A DNA stretch of 53,252 nt, taken from JBDSLU01 sp031407765. Lineage in GTDB: Bacteria > Acidobacteriota > Vicinamibacteria > Vicinamibacterales > Vicinamibacteraceae. The notes under the pieces are model-generated. The model was not told the origin of the DNA. It ran no database searches and was given only the letters and a program-made list of their open reading frames with translations. Both the position numbers and the translations under genes were made by a program. Shown here in pieces: positions 44,260 through 53,252 of the stretch (position 1 is the first letter of the stretch; the number at the start of each line of letters is the position of its first letter). The stretch covers positions 1 to 53,252 of the forward strand of contig JANOIR010000446.1 of NCBI GenBank assembly GCA_031407765.1, given 5' to 3'.

Positions 44260-46458
44260 GTGCGCCTTGCGGCGTGCCTCCTCGTGCTGCTCACCGCACC
44301 GGCGACCGCTCTCGCCATCGACACGGCGCTCCAGCCACTGACACCCATCCGGACCACGGCCGCGCCGGTCATCGATGGCACGCTCGACGACGCCGTCTGG
44401 CAGGGGCCGGAGCTGGCGACCGGGACGTGGGGCTCGTACAACCCGCTGCACGGAGAAGCGATTCCGCAGCAGACGCACGTCTGGATCGCTTACGACGATC
44501 GCTTCATGTACATCGCCTTCCGCTGCGACGACCCGGAGGCGAGCCGGATCAAGACCAGCATCACGCGGCGCGACAACATCTGGAGCGACGACTGGGTCGG
44601 GCTGAGCCTGGACGCGCTCGGCACCGGCCAGGTCGCGTACCACATGATGGTCAACCCGAGCGGCGTGCAGCTGGACATGTTGCAGACCAACTCGGGCGGC
44701 GAGGACCCGTCGCCCGACTGGGTGTGGGACAGCGCCGGGCGCGTCGGCACCACCGGCTATACCGTGGAGATCCGGCTGCCGCTGCAGTCGATCCGCTTCA
44801 AGGGCGGCGACGTCGCGCGGATGGGCGTGCTGTTCTGGCGTCGCGTCAGCCGCACCGGCTTCTCGGCCTCGTGGCCACAGCTGAAGCCGAACGAATGGGT
44901 CTTCCAGCACCACGCGCCGTTGGTGTTCGACGGCCTGCGTGGCCGGACGACGCGCGAAGCGATTCCGAGCGTGACCTACGCGGGATCGGAGGAGCGCGCG
45001 ACGCCGTCGTCATGGGGCGCCTTCGACAGCACCGCCGCGGTGGGCTTGAGCGGCAAGTTCGGCATCACGTCGACGGTCACCGTCGACGCCACCGTCAACC
45101 CGGACTTCAGCCAGGTCGAGAGCGACGCCTTCCAGGTCGAGGTCAACCAGCGCTACCCGCTCTTCTTCTCGGAGAAGCGACCGTTCTTCATGGAGGGCGC
45201 CGGCCTGTTCAACATGGCCGGCGTCGGCGACGGCGACGGCAACATGTCTTCGACCGTGCACACGCGGCGGATCGTCGATCCGATCGTCGGCGGCAAGGTC
45301 ACCGGCTCGCTCGGCCGCACCACGTTCGGCGTCCTCACGGCAGTCGATCAGGCTGCCGGCCGCGACCTCGAAGCCGGCGATCCGCTGGAGGGCCGCGACA
45401 AGGTCTTCAGCATCGGGCGCGCCCAGATGAGCCTCTCGCCTGGCAGCTTCGCCGGCGCGCTCCTCTCGACGACCGCGCAGGGACCGGCGTCGAACGTCGT
45501 CGCCGGCGCCGACATCAGCTTGCGCAAACGCGGCTCGTCGCTGCAGATGACCGGGATGGCGCTCTACTCGACGTCGACCGCCGCCGACGGCAGCCGCACC
45601 GAAGGGGCCGCGACGGTGTGGACCGGGGGCATGAGCTCGCGCCGGTTCGACGCCTTCGGCCAGGTCGAGCACTACGACCGCGAGTTCAAGATGGACTCGG
45701 CGTTCTATAACCGGACCGGGTTCACGAGCGGGTGGGGTTTCGGCGCGCTCAGCTTCTATCCGGCGTCGAAGAGCCGCTTCGCCTTCATCAAGCGTATCGT
45801 GCCGTTCGTGTTCTGGCAGGGCGGGCAGGATCGCGTGCAGGAAGGCTCGGATTTCCTCGCGGTACAAGGGATCCGCCTCCACATGTCGCGGCAGGGTTTC
45901 TTCCGCGTCGACTACCTGGGCGGCCACGAGCCGTGGCTGGGCGAGCGTTTCAAGCGCGGCCGCTGGCGTGCCTTCGGCAACGGCCAGGTGTTCCGCTGGC
46001 TGCGCGGCGGCGCCAACGTCAATCGGGGTTACGCCACGTACTACGACGACGCCGACCCGTTCCAGGGCCGCTCGCGCCAGCTCTCGGCGTTTGCCACGAT
46101 CCAGCCGAACGCGCGCCTGTCGCAGGAGATCGAATGGCAGCGGATCGACTTCGACCGCGACGACACGCGGGCGGCGGTCTACGGCCTGACCATCGTCAAC
46201 ACCAAGACGACCTACCAGTTCTCCCGACGTCTCTATGCGCGCCTGATCGCGCAGCACGACACCTCGTCGCATCGGCTGCTGCTCGACGCGCTCGGGTCGT
46301 ACGAGCTGCGGCCCGGCACGGTCTTGTTCGCCGGCTACGGCGCGCTGCGTGAACGCCGCACCTATCAGGACGGCGAATGGCGGACCGACGAGGCCAGCCC
46401 GCTGCGCGAGTCGCGGCGCGGCCTGTTCCTCAAGGCGTCCTACCTCTACCGGTTCTGA
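44260..46458 (+). CDS. DUF5916/CBM9-type outer-membrane protein, 732 residues
   Basis: A signal peptide (MRLAACLLVLLTAPATALA) is followed by a CBM9-like domain with APVIDGTLDDAVWQGPE, HVWIAYDDRFMYIAFRCDD and DDWVGLSLDALGTGQVAY. From about residue 260 the DUF5916 part follows (NPDFSQVESDAFQVEVNQRYPLFFSEKRPFFMEGAGLF), which is predicted to be a beta-barrel and ends in F (LKASYLYRF), as outer-membrane proteins do. The function of the family is unknown. The GTG at 44260 was chosen because the signal peptide starts there, but it has no ribosome binding site: the palindromic element occupies that place. An ATG at 43993 is in frame through the element, so a longer product is formally possible. Confidence 0.85.
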   Translation: MRLAACLLVLLTAPATALAIDTALQPLTPIRTTAAPVIDGTLDDAVWQGPELATGTWGSYNPLHGEAIPQQTHVWIAYDDRFMYIAFRCDDPEASRIKTSITRRDNIWSDDWVGLSLDALGTGQVAYHMMVNPSGVQLDMLQTNSGGEDPSPDWVWDSAGRVGTTGYTVEIRLPLQSIRFKGGDVARMGVLFWRRVSRTGFSASWPQLKPNEWVFQHHAPLVFDGLRGRTTREAIPSVTYAGSEERATPSSWGAFDSTAAVGLSGKFGITSTVTVDATVNPDFSQVESDAFQVEVNQRYPLFFSEKRPFFMEGAGLFNMAGVGDGDGNMSSTVHTRRIVDPIVGGKVTGSLGRTTFGVLTAVDQAAGRDLEAGDPLEGRDKVFSIGRAQMSLSPGSFAGALLSTTAQGPASNVVAGADISLRKRGSSLQMTGMALYSTSTAADGSRTEGAATVWTGGMSSRRFDAFGQVEHYDREFKMDSAFYNRTGFTSGWGFGALSFYPASKSRFAFIKRIVPFVFWQGGQDRVQEGSDFLAVQGIRLHMSRQGFFRVDYLGGHEPWLGERFKRGRWRAFGNGQVFRWLRGGANVNRGYATYYDDADPFQGRSRQLSAFATIQPNARLSQEIEWQRIDFDRDDTRAAVYGLTIVNTKTTYQFSRRLYARLIAQHDTSSHRLLLDALGSYELRPGTVLFAGYGALRERRTYQDGEWRTDEASPLRESRRGLFLKASYLYRF

Positions 46459-46466
46459 GTCTGTCG

Positions 46467-46493
46467 GTGGCACTTCCCCTCAGGAAGTGCCAC
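46467..46493. terminator. Hairpin between two convergent genes
   Basis: GTGGCACTTCC (46467-46477) and GGAAGTGCCAC (46483-46493) pair perfectly over 11 bp around CCTCA, eight bases after the DUF5916 stop. No T-run follows. It could end transcription in both directions with help from Rho. The stem shares GGAAGTGCC with the 166-bp element, which may be chance. Confidence 0.55.
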
Positions 46494-46558
46494 GGGCAGC
46501 CTCTGGCGCGTCCGGCTGCTATTTGCCGACGCGCCTTCGCGCGTCGACCAGACGATGG

Positions 46559-48520
<1,962 letters not shown>

Positions 48521-48557
48521 GGGCTGCTGCGCTCCGGCGCGGGCAACAACGCCGCGA

Positions 48558-49040
48558 TCACGGCTCGGCGGCGCCGAACGGCGGGGGATCGCGGACGCCA
48601 GGGCGGACCGTGACGACGGTGCTCGTGCTGGCGAGCACTTTGCGGTTGCGCTTCAGCCGGAGCTGCACCCGGTACCGCCCGCCGGTCTGGAAGGTGTGCT
48701 CGGCGGTGAAGACCCGCTTCACGTCGCTGACCCCGGCTTCGTACGGCTCGCACTCGTTCGACTCTTCTGATTCCGTCAGGTCGCCCCAGTCCCATTCGAC
48801 CGTGGCGCAGTAAAACTCGGCCGTCCGATCCTCGGGCAGCTTCAGCTCGGCGATGGCGCGGATGCGCGACGGGGCGAAGCTGACCGCCGGGGTGACCCGG
48901 ATGTCCATGGACAGCTTCTTCGGTTTGTCGGCGGCCGCTGCCTGCGCGGCCGGCATCTCGGCGCGAAGGACGGTCGACAGGGCGACGGCCAGCCCGGCGA
49001 CGAGGCCGAGTACACGAGCCGACATCCGGTACGACGACAT
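48558..49040 (-). CDS. Secreted hypothetical protein, possible PKD-like fold, 160 residues
   Basis: A signal peptide (MSSYRMSARVLGLVAGLAVALS) is followed by a beta-sandwich-like domain with ATVEWDWGDLTES, VFTAEHTFQTGGRYRVQLRLKRN and STSTVVTVRPG. The pattern W-D-W-G-D ... H-x-F-x-x-G-x-Y is that of PKD domains. No enzyme motif is visible. ATG 49040 is chosen since AGGA lies six bases upstream; a TTG two codons earlier is possible. Confidence 0.7.
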   Translation of the reverse strand: MSSYRMSARVLGLVAGLAVALSTVLRAEMPAAQAAAADKPKKLSMDIRVTPAVSFAPSRIRAIAELKLPEDRTAEFYCATVEWDWGDLTESEESNECEPYEAGVSDVKRVFTAEHTFQTGGRYRVQLRLKRNRKVLASTSTVVTVRPGVRDPPPFGAAEP

Positions 49041-49089
49041 GGTCAATCCTGTTCTTGGGCGTAGGATGGCGCCGCCATCTTATCCTGTT

Positions 49090-49115
49090 GCGGCCGCGCT
49101 CTCACGCGCGGCCGC
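49090..49115. repeat. Small hairpin repeat, copy 1
   Basis: GCGGCCGCGC (49090-49099) and GCGCGGCCGC (49106-49115) pair perfectly around TCTCAC. An inverted copy is at 51200-51225 with the same loop and one compensatory base-pair change. There is no T-run. Confidence 0.75.
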
Positions 49116-49276
49116 GGGCCGGCCTTTGAGCGTGCGGACTGCTATTTGCCGACGCGCCTTCGCGCGTCGACCAGACGATGGCTCCGGACTCCGTCCTCGC
49201 CATTCGTCACGCCGCGCTGGGCGCGCGGCGGCGCCTCACGCGGGCCGGCGGGCGATTGGCGGCCGCGGGCCGGCCT
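49109..49276. repeat. 17-bp direct repeats flanking family B copy 2
   Basis: CGGCCGCGGGCCGGCCT occurs at 49109-49125 and again at 49260-49276, on both sides of the family B repeat. A shared CTCACGCG stands before each (49101 and 49235). The region between the hypothetical gene and pepA (49041-49334) thus looks like a mosaic of small duplications rather than coding sequence. Confidence 0.7.
49139..49216. repeat. 78-bp dispersed repeat (family B), copy 2
   Basis: It is the same as 46516-46594 except one A-to-C change and one missing C, so about 97% identical. It is intergenic here. Reading frames through it (for example TRLRASTRRWLRTP on the plus strand) are shared with copy 1 and should not be taken as the N-terminus of the aminopeptidase. 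Confidence 0.9.
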
Positions 49277-49322
49277 CGGACCGGAGGGCCTGCTGGCGGG
49301 CTCCCGGGGGCGGAGGAACCTC

Positions 49323-49328
49323 TATAAT
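49323..49328 (+). promoter_or_regulatory. Perfect TATAAT seven bases before the pepA start
   Basis: TATAAT at 49323-49328 places the expected transcription start at about 49335, the first base of the pepA GTG. No Shine-Dalgarno and no strong -35 are visible. This is the layout of a leaderless message. Confidence 0.5.
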
Positions 49329-49334
49329 CTCGGC

Positions 49335-50849
49335 GTGTCCCAGAGCACCACTCCCATCCTGTCGGTCGTCTCCAGCCCGCTGCCGGTCCTCGCCACCGAC
49401 GTGCTCGTCACATTCGTCGCTGAAGGCGGCGGACCCGATCCGCGCCTCGACGCGACCACCGGCGGCGCGCTGGCGTCGCTCCTTGGCGGCACCGAGCTGC
49501 GGCGCAAAGCGTTCGAGACGGCGTGGCTGCCGATCGTCGTCGACGGCGCACTGGCGACACGCGTTCTCGTCGTCGGCTCCGGACGCGCGGAGGATCTGAC
49601 CCCCGAGCGCTGGCGGCGGCTGGCGATCGTCGCCGGCCTCGTCGTGCGCCAGCGGCGATTCGGACGCTTCGCCTGCGTCGTTCCGGAGGGGCAGTCGCGG
49701 CCCGACGTGCTGCAGGCGATCGCCGAGGGCGCCGTCTTCGCCGCCCTCGACCTCGATACCTACAAGACGAGCGATCGCGACGCGTTGCCGCTGACCGAGG
49801 TGCTGGTGCGGGTCGAGACCGCCGCTCCGGATCTGGCGTCGGCGGTCGAGCGCGGCCGCATCCTCGGCGAGGCGACCAACGACGCGCGACTGATGGCCAA
49901 CGAGCCCGGCAACATCCTGACGCCGCGGGTCTTCGTCGAGCGCGGCGCGGCCCTCGCCGCCGGGACCTCATTGGACGTGCAGATCCACGACGAGCACGCG
50001 ATCAAAGCGCTCGGCATGGGCCTCATCGAGGGTGTCGCGCGCGGCTCGGCGGAGCCGGCGCGGCTGCTGACGCTGTCGCACACGCCGCCTGGCGTCACCG
50101 GCGGCCCGGTGCTCGGCCTCGTCGGCAAGGGCGTCACCTTCGACACCGGCGGCATCTCGATCAAGCCCGCCGACATGATGGACCGGATGAAGGACGACAT
50201 GGCCGGCGGCGCCGCCGTGATCACCGCGATGCGGGCGCTGAGCCTGCTCGGCGCCCCGATCCGCGTCGTCGGCGTCGTCGCGGCGGTCGAGAACATGCCG
50301 GGCAGCCGCGCCCTCAAGCCCGGCGACGTCATCCGCGGCGCCAGCGGCAAGACGGTCGAAGTGCTGAACACCGACGCCGAAGGCCGCCTGATCCTCGGCG
50401 ACGCGCTGTGGTACGCGCGCGAGAAGATGGGGGCGACGCACCTCGTCGACGTGGCGACGCTGACCGGCGCCTGCGTCGTCGCGCTCGGTCGCATCACCAG
50501 CGGCATCTTCGGCACGCCGTCGTGGTGGGTCGACGTGGTGCGCGAGACCGGGGCCCGCGCTGGCGATCGGCTGTGGCCGATGCCGCTCTACGAGGAATAC
50601 ATGGAGCAGCTCAAGAGCGAGATCGCCGATCTGGCCAACGTCGGCGGCCGGCCGGGGGGCGCGATCACCGCCGCGCTGTTCCTCAAGGAGTTCGCCGGCG
50701 GGCTGCCGTGGGCGCACCTGGACGTGGCCGGCACGGCGTGGGTCGACGAGCCGAAGCCCTACGCGCCGAAGGGTGCGACTGGCGTCGCCGTCCGCACGCT
50801 GGCGGAGCTGCCGTTCACGGCGTCCCGCTGGGTGGCTCCGACAACCTGA
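49335..50849 (+). CDS. pepA: Leucyl aminopeptidase (M17), 504 residues
   Basis: A cytosolic metallo-exopeptidase. The N-terminal macro-like domain spans residues 1-170. The catalytic domain shows NEPGNILTPRVF, VGKGVTFDTGGISIKPADMM (metal-binding Lys and Asp), MKDDMAGGAAV and the signature NTDAEGRLILGDAL, then VDVATLTGACVVALG. The GTG at 49335 gives the expected N-terminus (MSQSTTPILSVV); an upstream GTG-type start would run through the family B repeat. The 3' end overlaps the small membrane protein gene on the minus strand by 35 bases. Confidence 0.93.
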   Translation: MSQSTTPILSVVSSPLPVLATDVLVTFVAEGGGPDPRLDATTGGALASLLGGTELRRKAFETAWLPIVVDGALATRVLVVGSGRAEDLTPERWRRLAIVAGLVVRQRRFGRFACVVPEGQSRPDVLQAIAEGAVFAALDLDTYKTSDRDALPLTEVLVRVETAAPDLASAVERGRILGEATNDARLMANEPGNILTPRVFVERGAALAAGTSLDVQIHDEHAIKALGMGLIEGVARGSAEPARLLTLSHTPPGVTGGPVLGLVGKGVTFDTGGISIKPADMMDRMKDDMAGGAAVITAMRALSLLGAPIRVVGVVAAVENMPGSRALKPGDVIRGASGKTVEVLNTDAEGRLILGDALWYAREKMGATHLVDVATLTGACVVALGRITSGIFGTPSWWVDVVRETGARAGDRLWPMPLYEEYMEQLKSEIADLANVGGRPGGAITAALFLKEFAGGLPWAHLDVAGTAWVDEPKPYAPKGATGVAVRTLAELPFTASRWVAPTT

Positions 50850-51072
50850 GCTGCGTCGCCTGCGGTTCGCCGGCGTCGTCGCGGCGCTGCTGGGCACGGC
50901 GGCGGAGGATGAACAGGCCGCCGAACAGGAGCCCCGCCACCAGGGCGAGCACGGCCATCGCGCCGACCAGCCCGATCGATCCGAGGAGCACGTCGGCGGG
51001 GCCGACTTCTTTCGCCGGTGCCCCCGCCGGGAGCTGCACGACCGGCGTCACCGTCTGAAACAGGGCCAGCAC
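50815..51072 (-). CDS. Small single-pass membrane protein, 85 residues
   Basis: Residues 1-25 are polar and Pro-rich, residues 26-56 form one hydrophobic helix (VLLGSIGLVGAMAVLALVAG), followed by RRRAQQRR and a polar tail, so the C-terminus should be inside. It starts with GTG at 51072; AGG lies 15 bases upstream, which is weak. I do not recognise the family. It is downstream of the amidase gene on the same strand, with the tandem repeats between. Confidence 0.6.
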   Translation of the reverse strand: MLALFQTVTPVVQLPAGAPAKEVGPADVLLGSIGLVGAMAVLALVAGLLFGGLFILRRRAQQRRDDAGEPQATQLRLSEPPSGTP

Positions 51073-51132
51073 GATCCAATCTTACCTGGACCGGCGCCGC
51101 CCCGCCGTCCCCCCGTACGCAGAAACCGCAAG

Positions 51133-51189
51133 GTGCTCGGAGCGTGCTCGGAGCGTGCTCGGAGCGTGCTCGGAGCGTGCTCCGAGCAC
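51133..51189. repeat. Four 11-bp tandem repeats ending in an inverted copy
   Basis: GTGCTCGGAGC occurs four times head to tail (51133-51176) and is followed by GTGCTCCGAGCAC (51177-51189). The last unit and the inverted copy form an 11-bp perfect stem with a 2-base gap, and any earlier unit could pair instead. It lies between the amidase stop and the small membrane protein gene. Confidence 0.9.
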
Positions 51190-51199
51190 CCTTCTGCCC

Positions 51200-51225
51200 G
51201 CGGTCGCGCGTGAGAGCGCGACCGC
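51200..51225. repeat. Small hairpin repeat, copy 2 (inverted)
   Basis: GCGGTCGCGC (51200-51209) and GCGCGACCGC (51216-51225) pair perfectly around GTGAGA. Relative to 49090-49115 it is inverted, with the loop conserved and one pair changed from C-G to T-A. It is six bases beyond the amidase stop and may act as a 3' end signal. Confidence 0.75.
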
Positions 51226-51231
51226 CAACGA

Positions 51232-53252
51232 TCACTGCGCGGCGATGGTGCCGACGGGCTTCAGCGTGCGCGTGTAGCGGACGACGGCGGCGGCGAGCGC
51301 GTCGGCGATCCGCTGGCGATACTTTTCCGTGCGCAGCAGGCCGCCCTCGCCATCGTTGCTGATGAAGGCGATCTCGGCGAGCACGCTCGGCATGCCGGCG
51401 CCGATGAGGACCACGAAGGGCGCCTGCTTGACGCCCAGGTCGCGCAGCGGGGGGTTGTGCGGCCGCAGCCGCGAGACGAGCGATTCCTGGACGGCGCCCG
51501 CCAGCTCACGCGACTCGTCGCGCTTGTTGCCCTGGGTGATGGCGCGGACCATGTCCGGCAGGTTGCGCATCGCCCCGACGGCGGCGGCGTTCTCGCGCGC
51601 CGCGACCGCAGCGGCGTCGGCGCTGGTGGCGAAGTTGAGGATATAGGTCTCGACCCCGGCCGCCTTGCGATTGCGGCTCGAGTTGGCGTGAATCGACAGG
51701 AAGAGGTCGGCGCCGTGGCGGTTGGCCATCGCGGTGCGCTCCTCGAGCGGCACGAAGGTATCGGTGCGGCGCGTCAACACGACCTCGATGCCGGCCTCGG
51801 CGGCGAGCAGCCGCTCGAGGCGCAGCGCGACGTCGAGCACGACCTCCGATTCGGTGGTCTTCGAGCCGGAGGCGCCAGGATCCTTGCCGCCGTGGCCGGG
51901 GTCGATGACGATTCGCGACACGCCGAGCCCGAGCTGGCGTGCGATCGAGAAGCCGCCGGCACCGTTCTCGGCCGGGGCTGCCGGGATCACCGGCAGCGGC
52001 CCGACCGGCAGCGCCGGGAGTGTTGCGGCGGCGCGGCGATCCCGTCGGGCGCTTCGTTCTGCCGGCGCGACGAACGCCGCGAGATCGATTCCCGGCGGCA
52101 GGCCGGCGGGCGGCCGCACCGCGGCGCGCACCATCAGCGACTGGGTCCGGCGCGTCCGCAGGAGGTCGCGCGGCCGGGTCACGACGCGCGTCGTCACGGC
52201 CGGCGCGGCGGTGACGGCGCTGCCGAACCGGCCGGGCGACAGCGGCGTGTCGCCGACGGCGAGGAGCGGCTCGACGACGACGATCCGCGTCGGCGTCGCC
52301 AGCGCCCGGGGAACGGACGGTGCCGTGATGCGGTGCGACCGGAGCGGCGCGGGTGGCGGCGGCGCAGCGGGGGCCGGCAGGGCCGCCGGCATTGCGATCG
52401 GCGACGGCACCACGCCGCTGCGCGGCACCGCCGCGACGAGGGGCGCCCGCCCCGGGTGCAGGTCGATGGTCAGTCGGAAGGGGTGATAGAGGGCGAACAC
52501 GCTGTAGGTGGCGACGCCGTCGAGATCGATGACGAGCCGGGTGACGTCGGCGCGCGGCCGGCCCAGACGGACGCGGCGGACCGTCGGCCCCTCGAACTGC
52601 AGCACCGTGTCCGACAGCGACGCGATCGGCGCCGTCCGGACGAAATCGAAGAAGACGCGATCCGGGCCGGCCAGCCGCTGCTGGTCGAAGGCCACCTCGC
52701 CGTCGAAGTCGAGGGTCAGCCGCACCGTCTCTCCGATCTGCGTACGGCGCAGGCCGCGGAGCGTCGCCAGGCGCCCGCTCGCCTCCGCGGTCCGCGTCGG
52801 GGACGTCACCGGCTCCACCGCCGCGCCATGTGCGATGGCCGACGCCGGGCGAGCGCCGGTTCCGACGCCCGTCCCGGCTGATAGGGGCACCGCCGGCGTG
52901 GCCGTCGTCGCGGTGGCGGGCATCGCGACGGGCACGGCGATCGGTGGGGGAGGGGTGTGGCGCTCCGCGGCTACTGCCGTCGGCTTTGCCTGTGCGGGCG
53001 CGGCCGCGGCATGCCGGCGCAGGAGCAGGCGCGCATCGGAGGTCAGCGAGCTGGAGGGGTAGCGCCGCACGAGCGTATCGAGGAGCTGCAAGCCGAGTTT
53101 GCGATCGGCCTGGTTGCGATAGACGCGGAACGACGCGAGGGCGACCGTCGCCGCCTGCCAGAGCGCGTTGTCGGCGTAGCCACTGCCGGCATGGCGGCGC
53201 GCGAGCGCCTCGGCATCGGCCGCGACGCGCCGCATGTGCGGGCGCGGCGTCG
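51232..53252 (-). CDS. N-acetylmuramoyl-L-alanine amidase with AMIN domain (5' end outside window)
   Basis: At least 667 residues are visible and the frame stays open to the window edge, so the signal peptide is probably missing. The order is: a TPR-like N-terminal region (DALWQAATVALASFRVYR), a Pro/Ala-rich linker, an AMIN domain (GETVRLTLDFDGEVAFDQQRL to PFRLTIDLHPG) that targets peptidoglycan, a second Pro-rich linker, then the amidase_3 catalytic domain. Zn ligands are His in IVIDPGHGGKDPGA, Glu in SEVVLDVALRLE and His in LFLSIHANSS; the catalytic Glu is in LAEIAFISND. It cleaves septal peptidoglycan during cell separation. Confidence 0.9.
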   Translation of the reverse strand, partial: TPRPHMRRVAADAEALARRHAGSGYADNALWQAATVALASFRVYRNQADRKLGLQLLDTLVRRYPSSSLTSDARLLLRRHAAAAPAQAKPTAVAAERHTPPPPIAVPVAMPATATTATPAVPLSAGTGVGTGARPASAIAHGAAVEPVTSPTRTAEASGRLATLRGLRRTQIGETVRLTLDFDGEVAFDQQRLAGPDRVFFDFVRTAPIASLSDTVLQFEGPTVRRVRLGRPRADVTRLVIDLDGVATYSVFALYHPFRLTIDLHPGRAPLVAAVPRSGVVPSPIAMPAALPAPAAPPPPAPLRSHRITAPSVPRALATPTRIVVVEPLLAVGDTPLSPGRFGSAVTAAPAVTTRVVTRPRDLLRTRRTQSLMVRAAVRPPAGLPPGIDLAAFVAPAERSARRDRRAAATLPALPVGPLPVIPAAPAENGAGGFSIARQLGLGVSRIVIDPGHGGKDPGASGSKTTESEVVLDVALRLERLLAAEAGIEVVLTRRTDTFVPLEERTAMANRHGADLFLSIHANSSRNRKAAGVETYILNFATSADAAAVAARENAAAVGAMRNLPDMVRAITQGNKRDESRELAGAVQESLVSRLRPHNPPLRDLGVKQAPFVVLIGAGMPSVLAEIAFISNDGEGGLLRTEKYRQRIADALAAAVVRYTRTLKPVGTIAAQ

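Noticed and set aside
43396..46458. One continuous long reading frame through the palindromic element into the DUF5916 protein
   Set aside because: Residues before the signal peptide overlap the TyrA-GNAT gene in another frame or translate the palindromic element; coding character begins at 44260.
49146..49334. N-terminal extension of leucyl aminopeptidase
   Set aside because: It translates the family B repeat and its flanks; the family's N-terminus begins at 49335.
51133..51189. CRISPR array
   Set aside because: Units are 11 bp, directly adjacent and without spacers; no cas gene is present.

Overview
The window is a stretch of very GC-rich bacterial chromosome packed with short-overlap operons. 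Gene content points to an acidobacterium, most likely of the Vicinamibacteria type: a VWA-type protein tail, a fused AroDE, an S55 (SpoIVB-like) peptidase protein, a DUF5916/CBM9 outer-membrane protein, PASTA next to Rpe, a TonB_C-like anti-sigma factor and a subtilase with HIVWGD repeats. This assignment is an inference from gene families. BamD and lipoproteins indicate a diderm cell. I see no phage, CRISPR array, rRNA or transposase gene.

Layout. 0-2.8 kb: the tail of a VWA-type protein, a 166-bp palindromic element, tRNA-Gly(CCC) and small hypothetical genes. 2.8-9.7 kb: a sugar-nucleotide pair (phosphomannomutase and nucleotidyltransferase), pgsA, and a tightly overlapping minus-strand operon PASTA-rpe-thioesterase-epimerase-bamD. 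9.7-15.95 kb: a plus-strand block with a sigma-54 activator broken by an in-frame TGA, an HD-GYP/GGDEF protein and a repeat-bearing subtilase. The block sits between two minus-strand housekeeping segments. 15.97-20.1 kb: aroC-def-fmt-rsmB. 20.2-26.9 kb: a second sigma-54 activator, two oligopeptide-type permeases, and a cassette of NadE-like enzyme, acyl ligase, PrmC-like methyltransferase and acyl carrier protein. 27-32.7 kb: an ECF sigma factor with its anti-sigma factor, then two minus-strand exported proteins. 32.7-44 kb: the aromatic amino-acid operon. 44-53 kb: a DUF5916 protein, acetoacetyl-CoA ligase, leucyl aminopeptidase and a cell-wall amidase, with several repeat families between them.

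The strongest observation is a complete ribosome-mediated attenuator in front of the aromatic operon. It has a 56-codon leader peptide rich in Trp, Phe and Tyr, a terminator hairpin with six Ts, and a competing antiterminator that overlaps the end of the leader reading frame. Downstream lie aroDE, trpE, trpG, trpD, trpC, trpF, trpB (with an in-frame amber codon), trpA, chorismate mutase, DAHP synthase and a TyrA-GNAT fusion. One switch would therefore govern DAHP formation, two shikimate steps, all of the Trp branch and the entry to Tyr.

The second is a 166-bp dispersed palindrome present twice. All ten differences between the copies keep a minus-strand RNA hairpin intact, and four of them form two compensatory base pairs. 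Two further small repeat families, one also with a compensatory pair, cluster at 46.5-51.2 kb.
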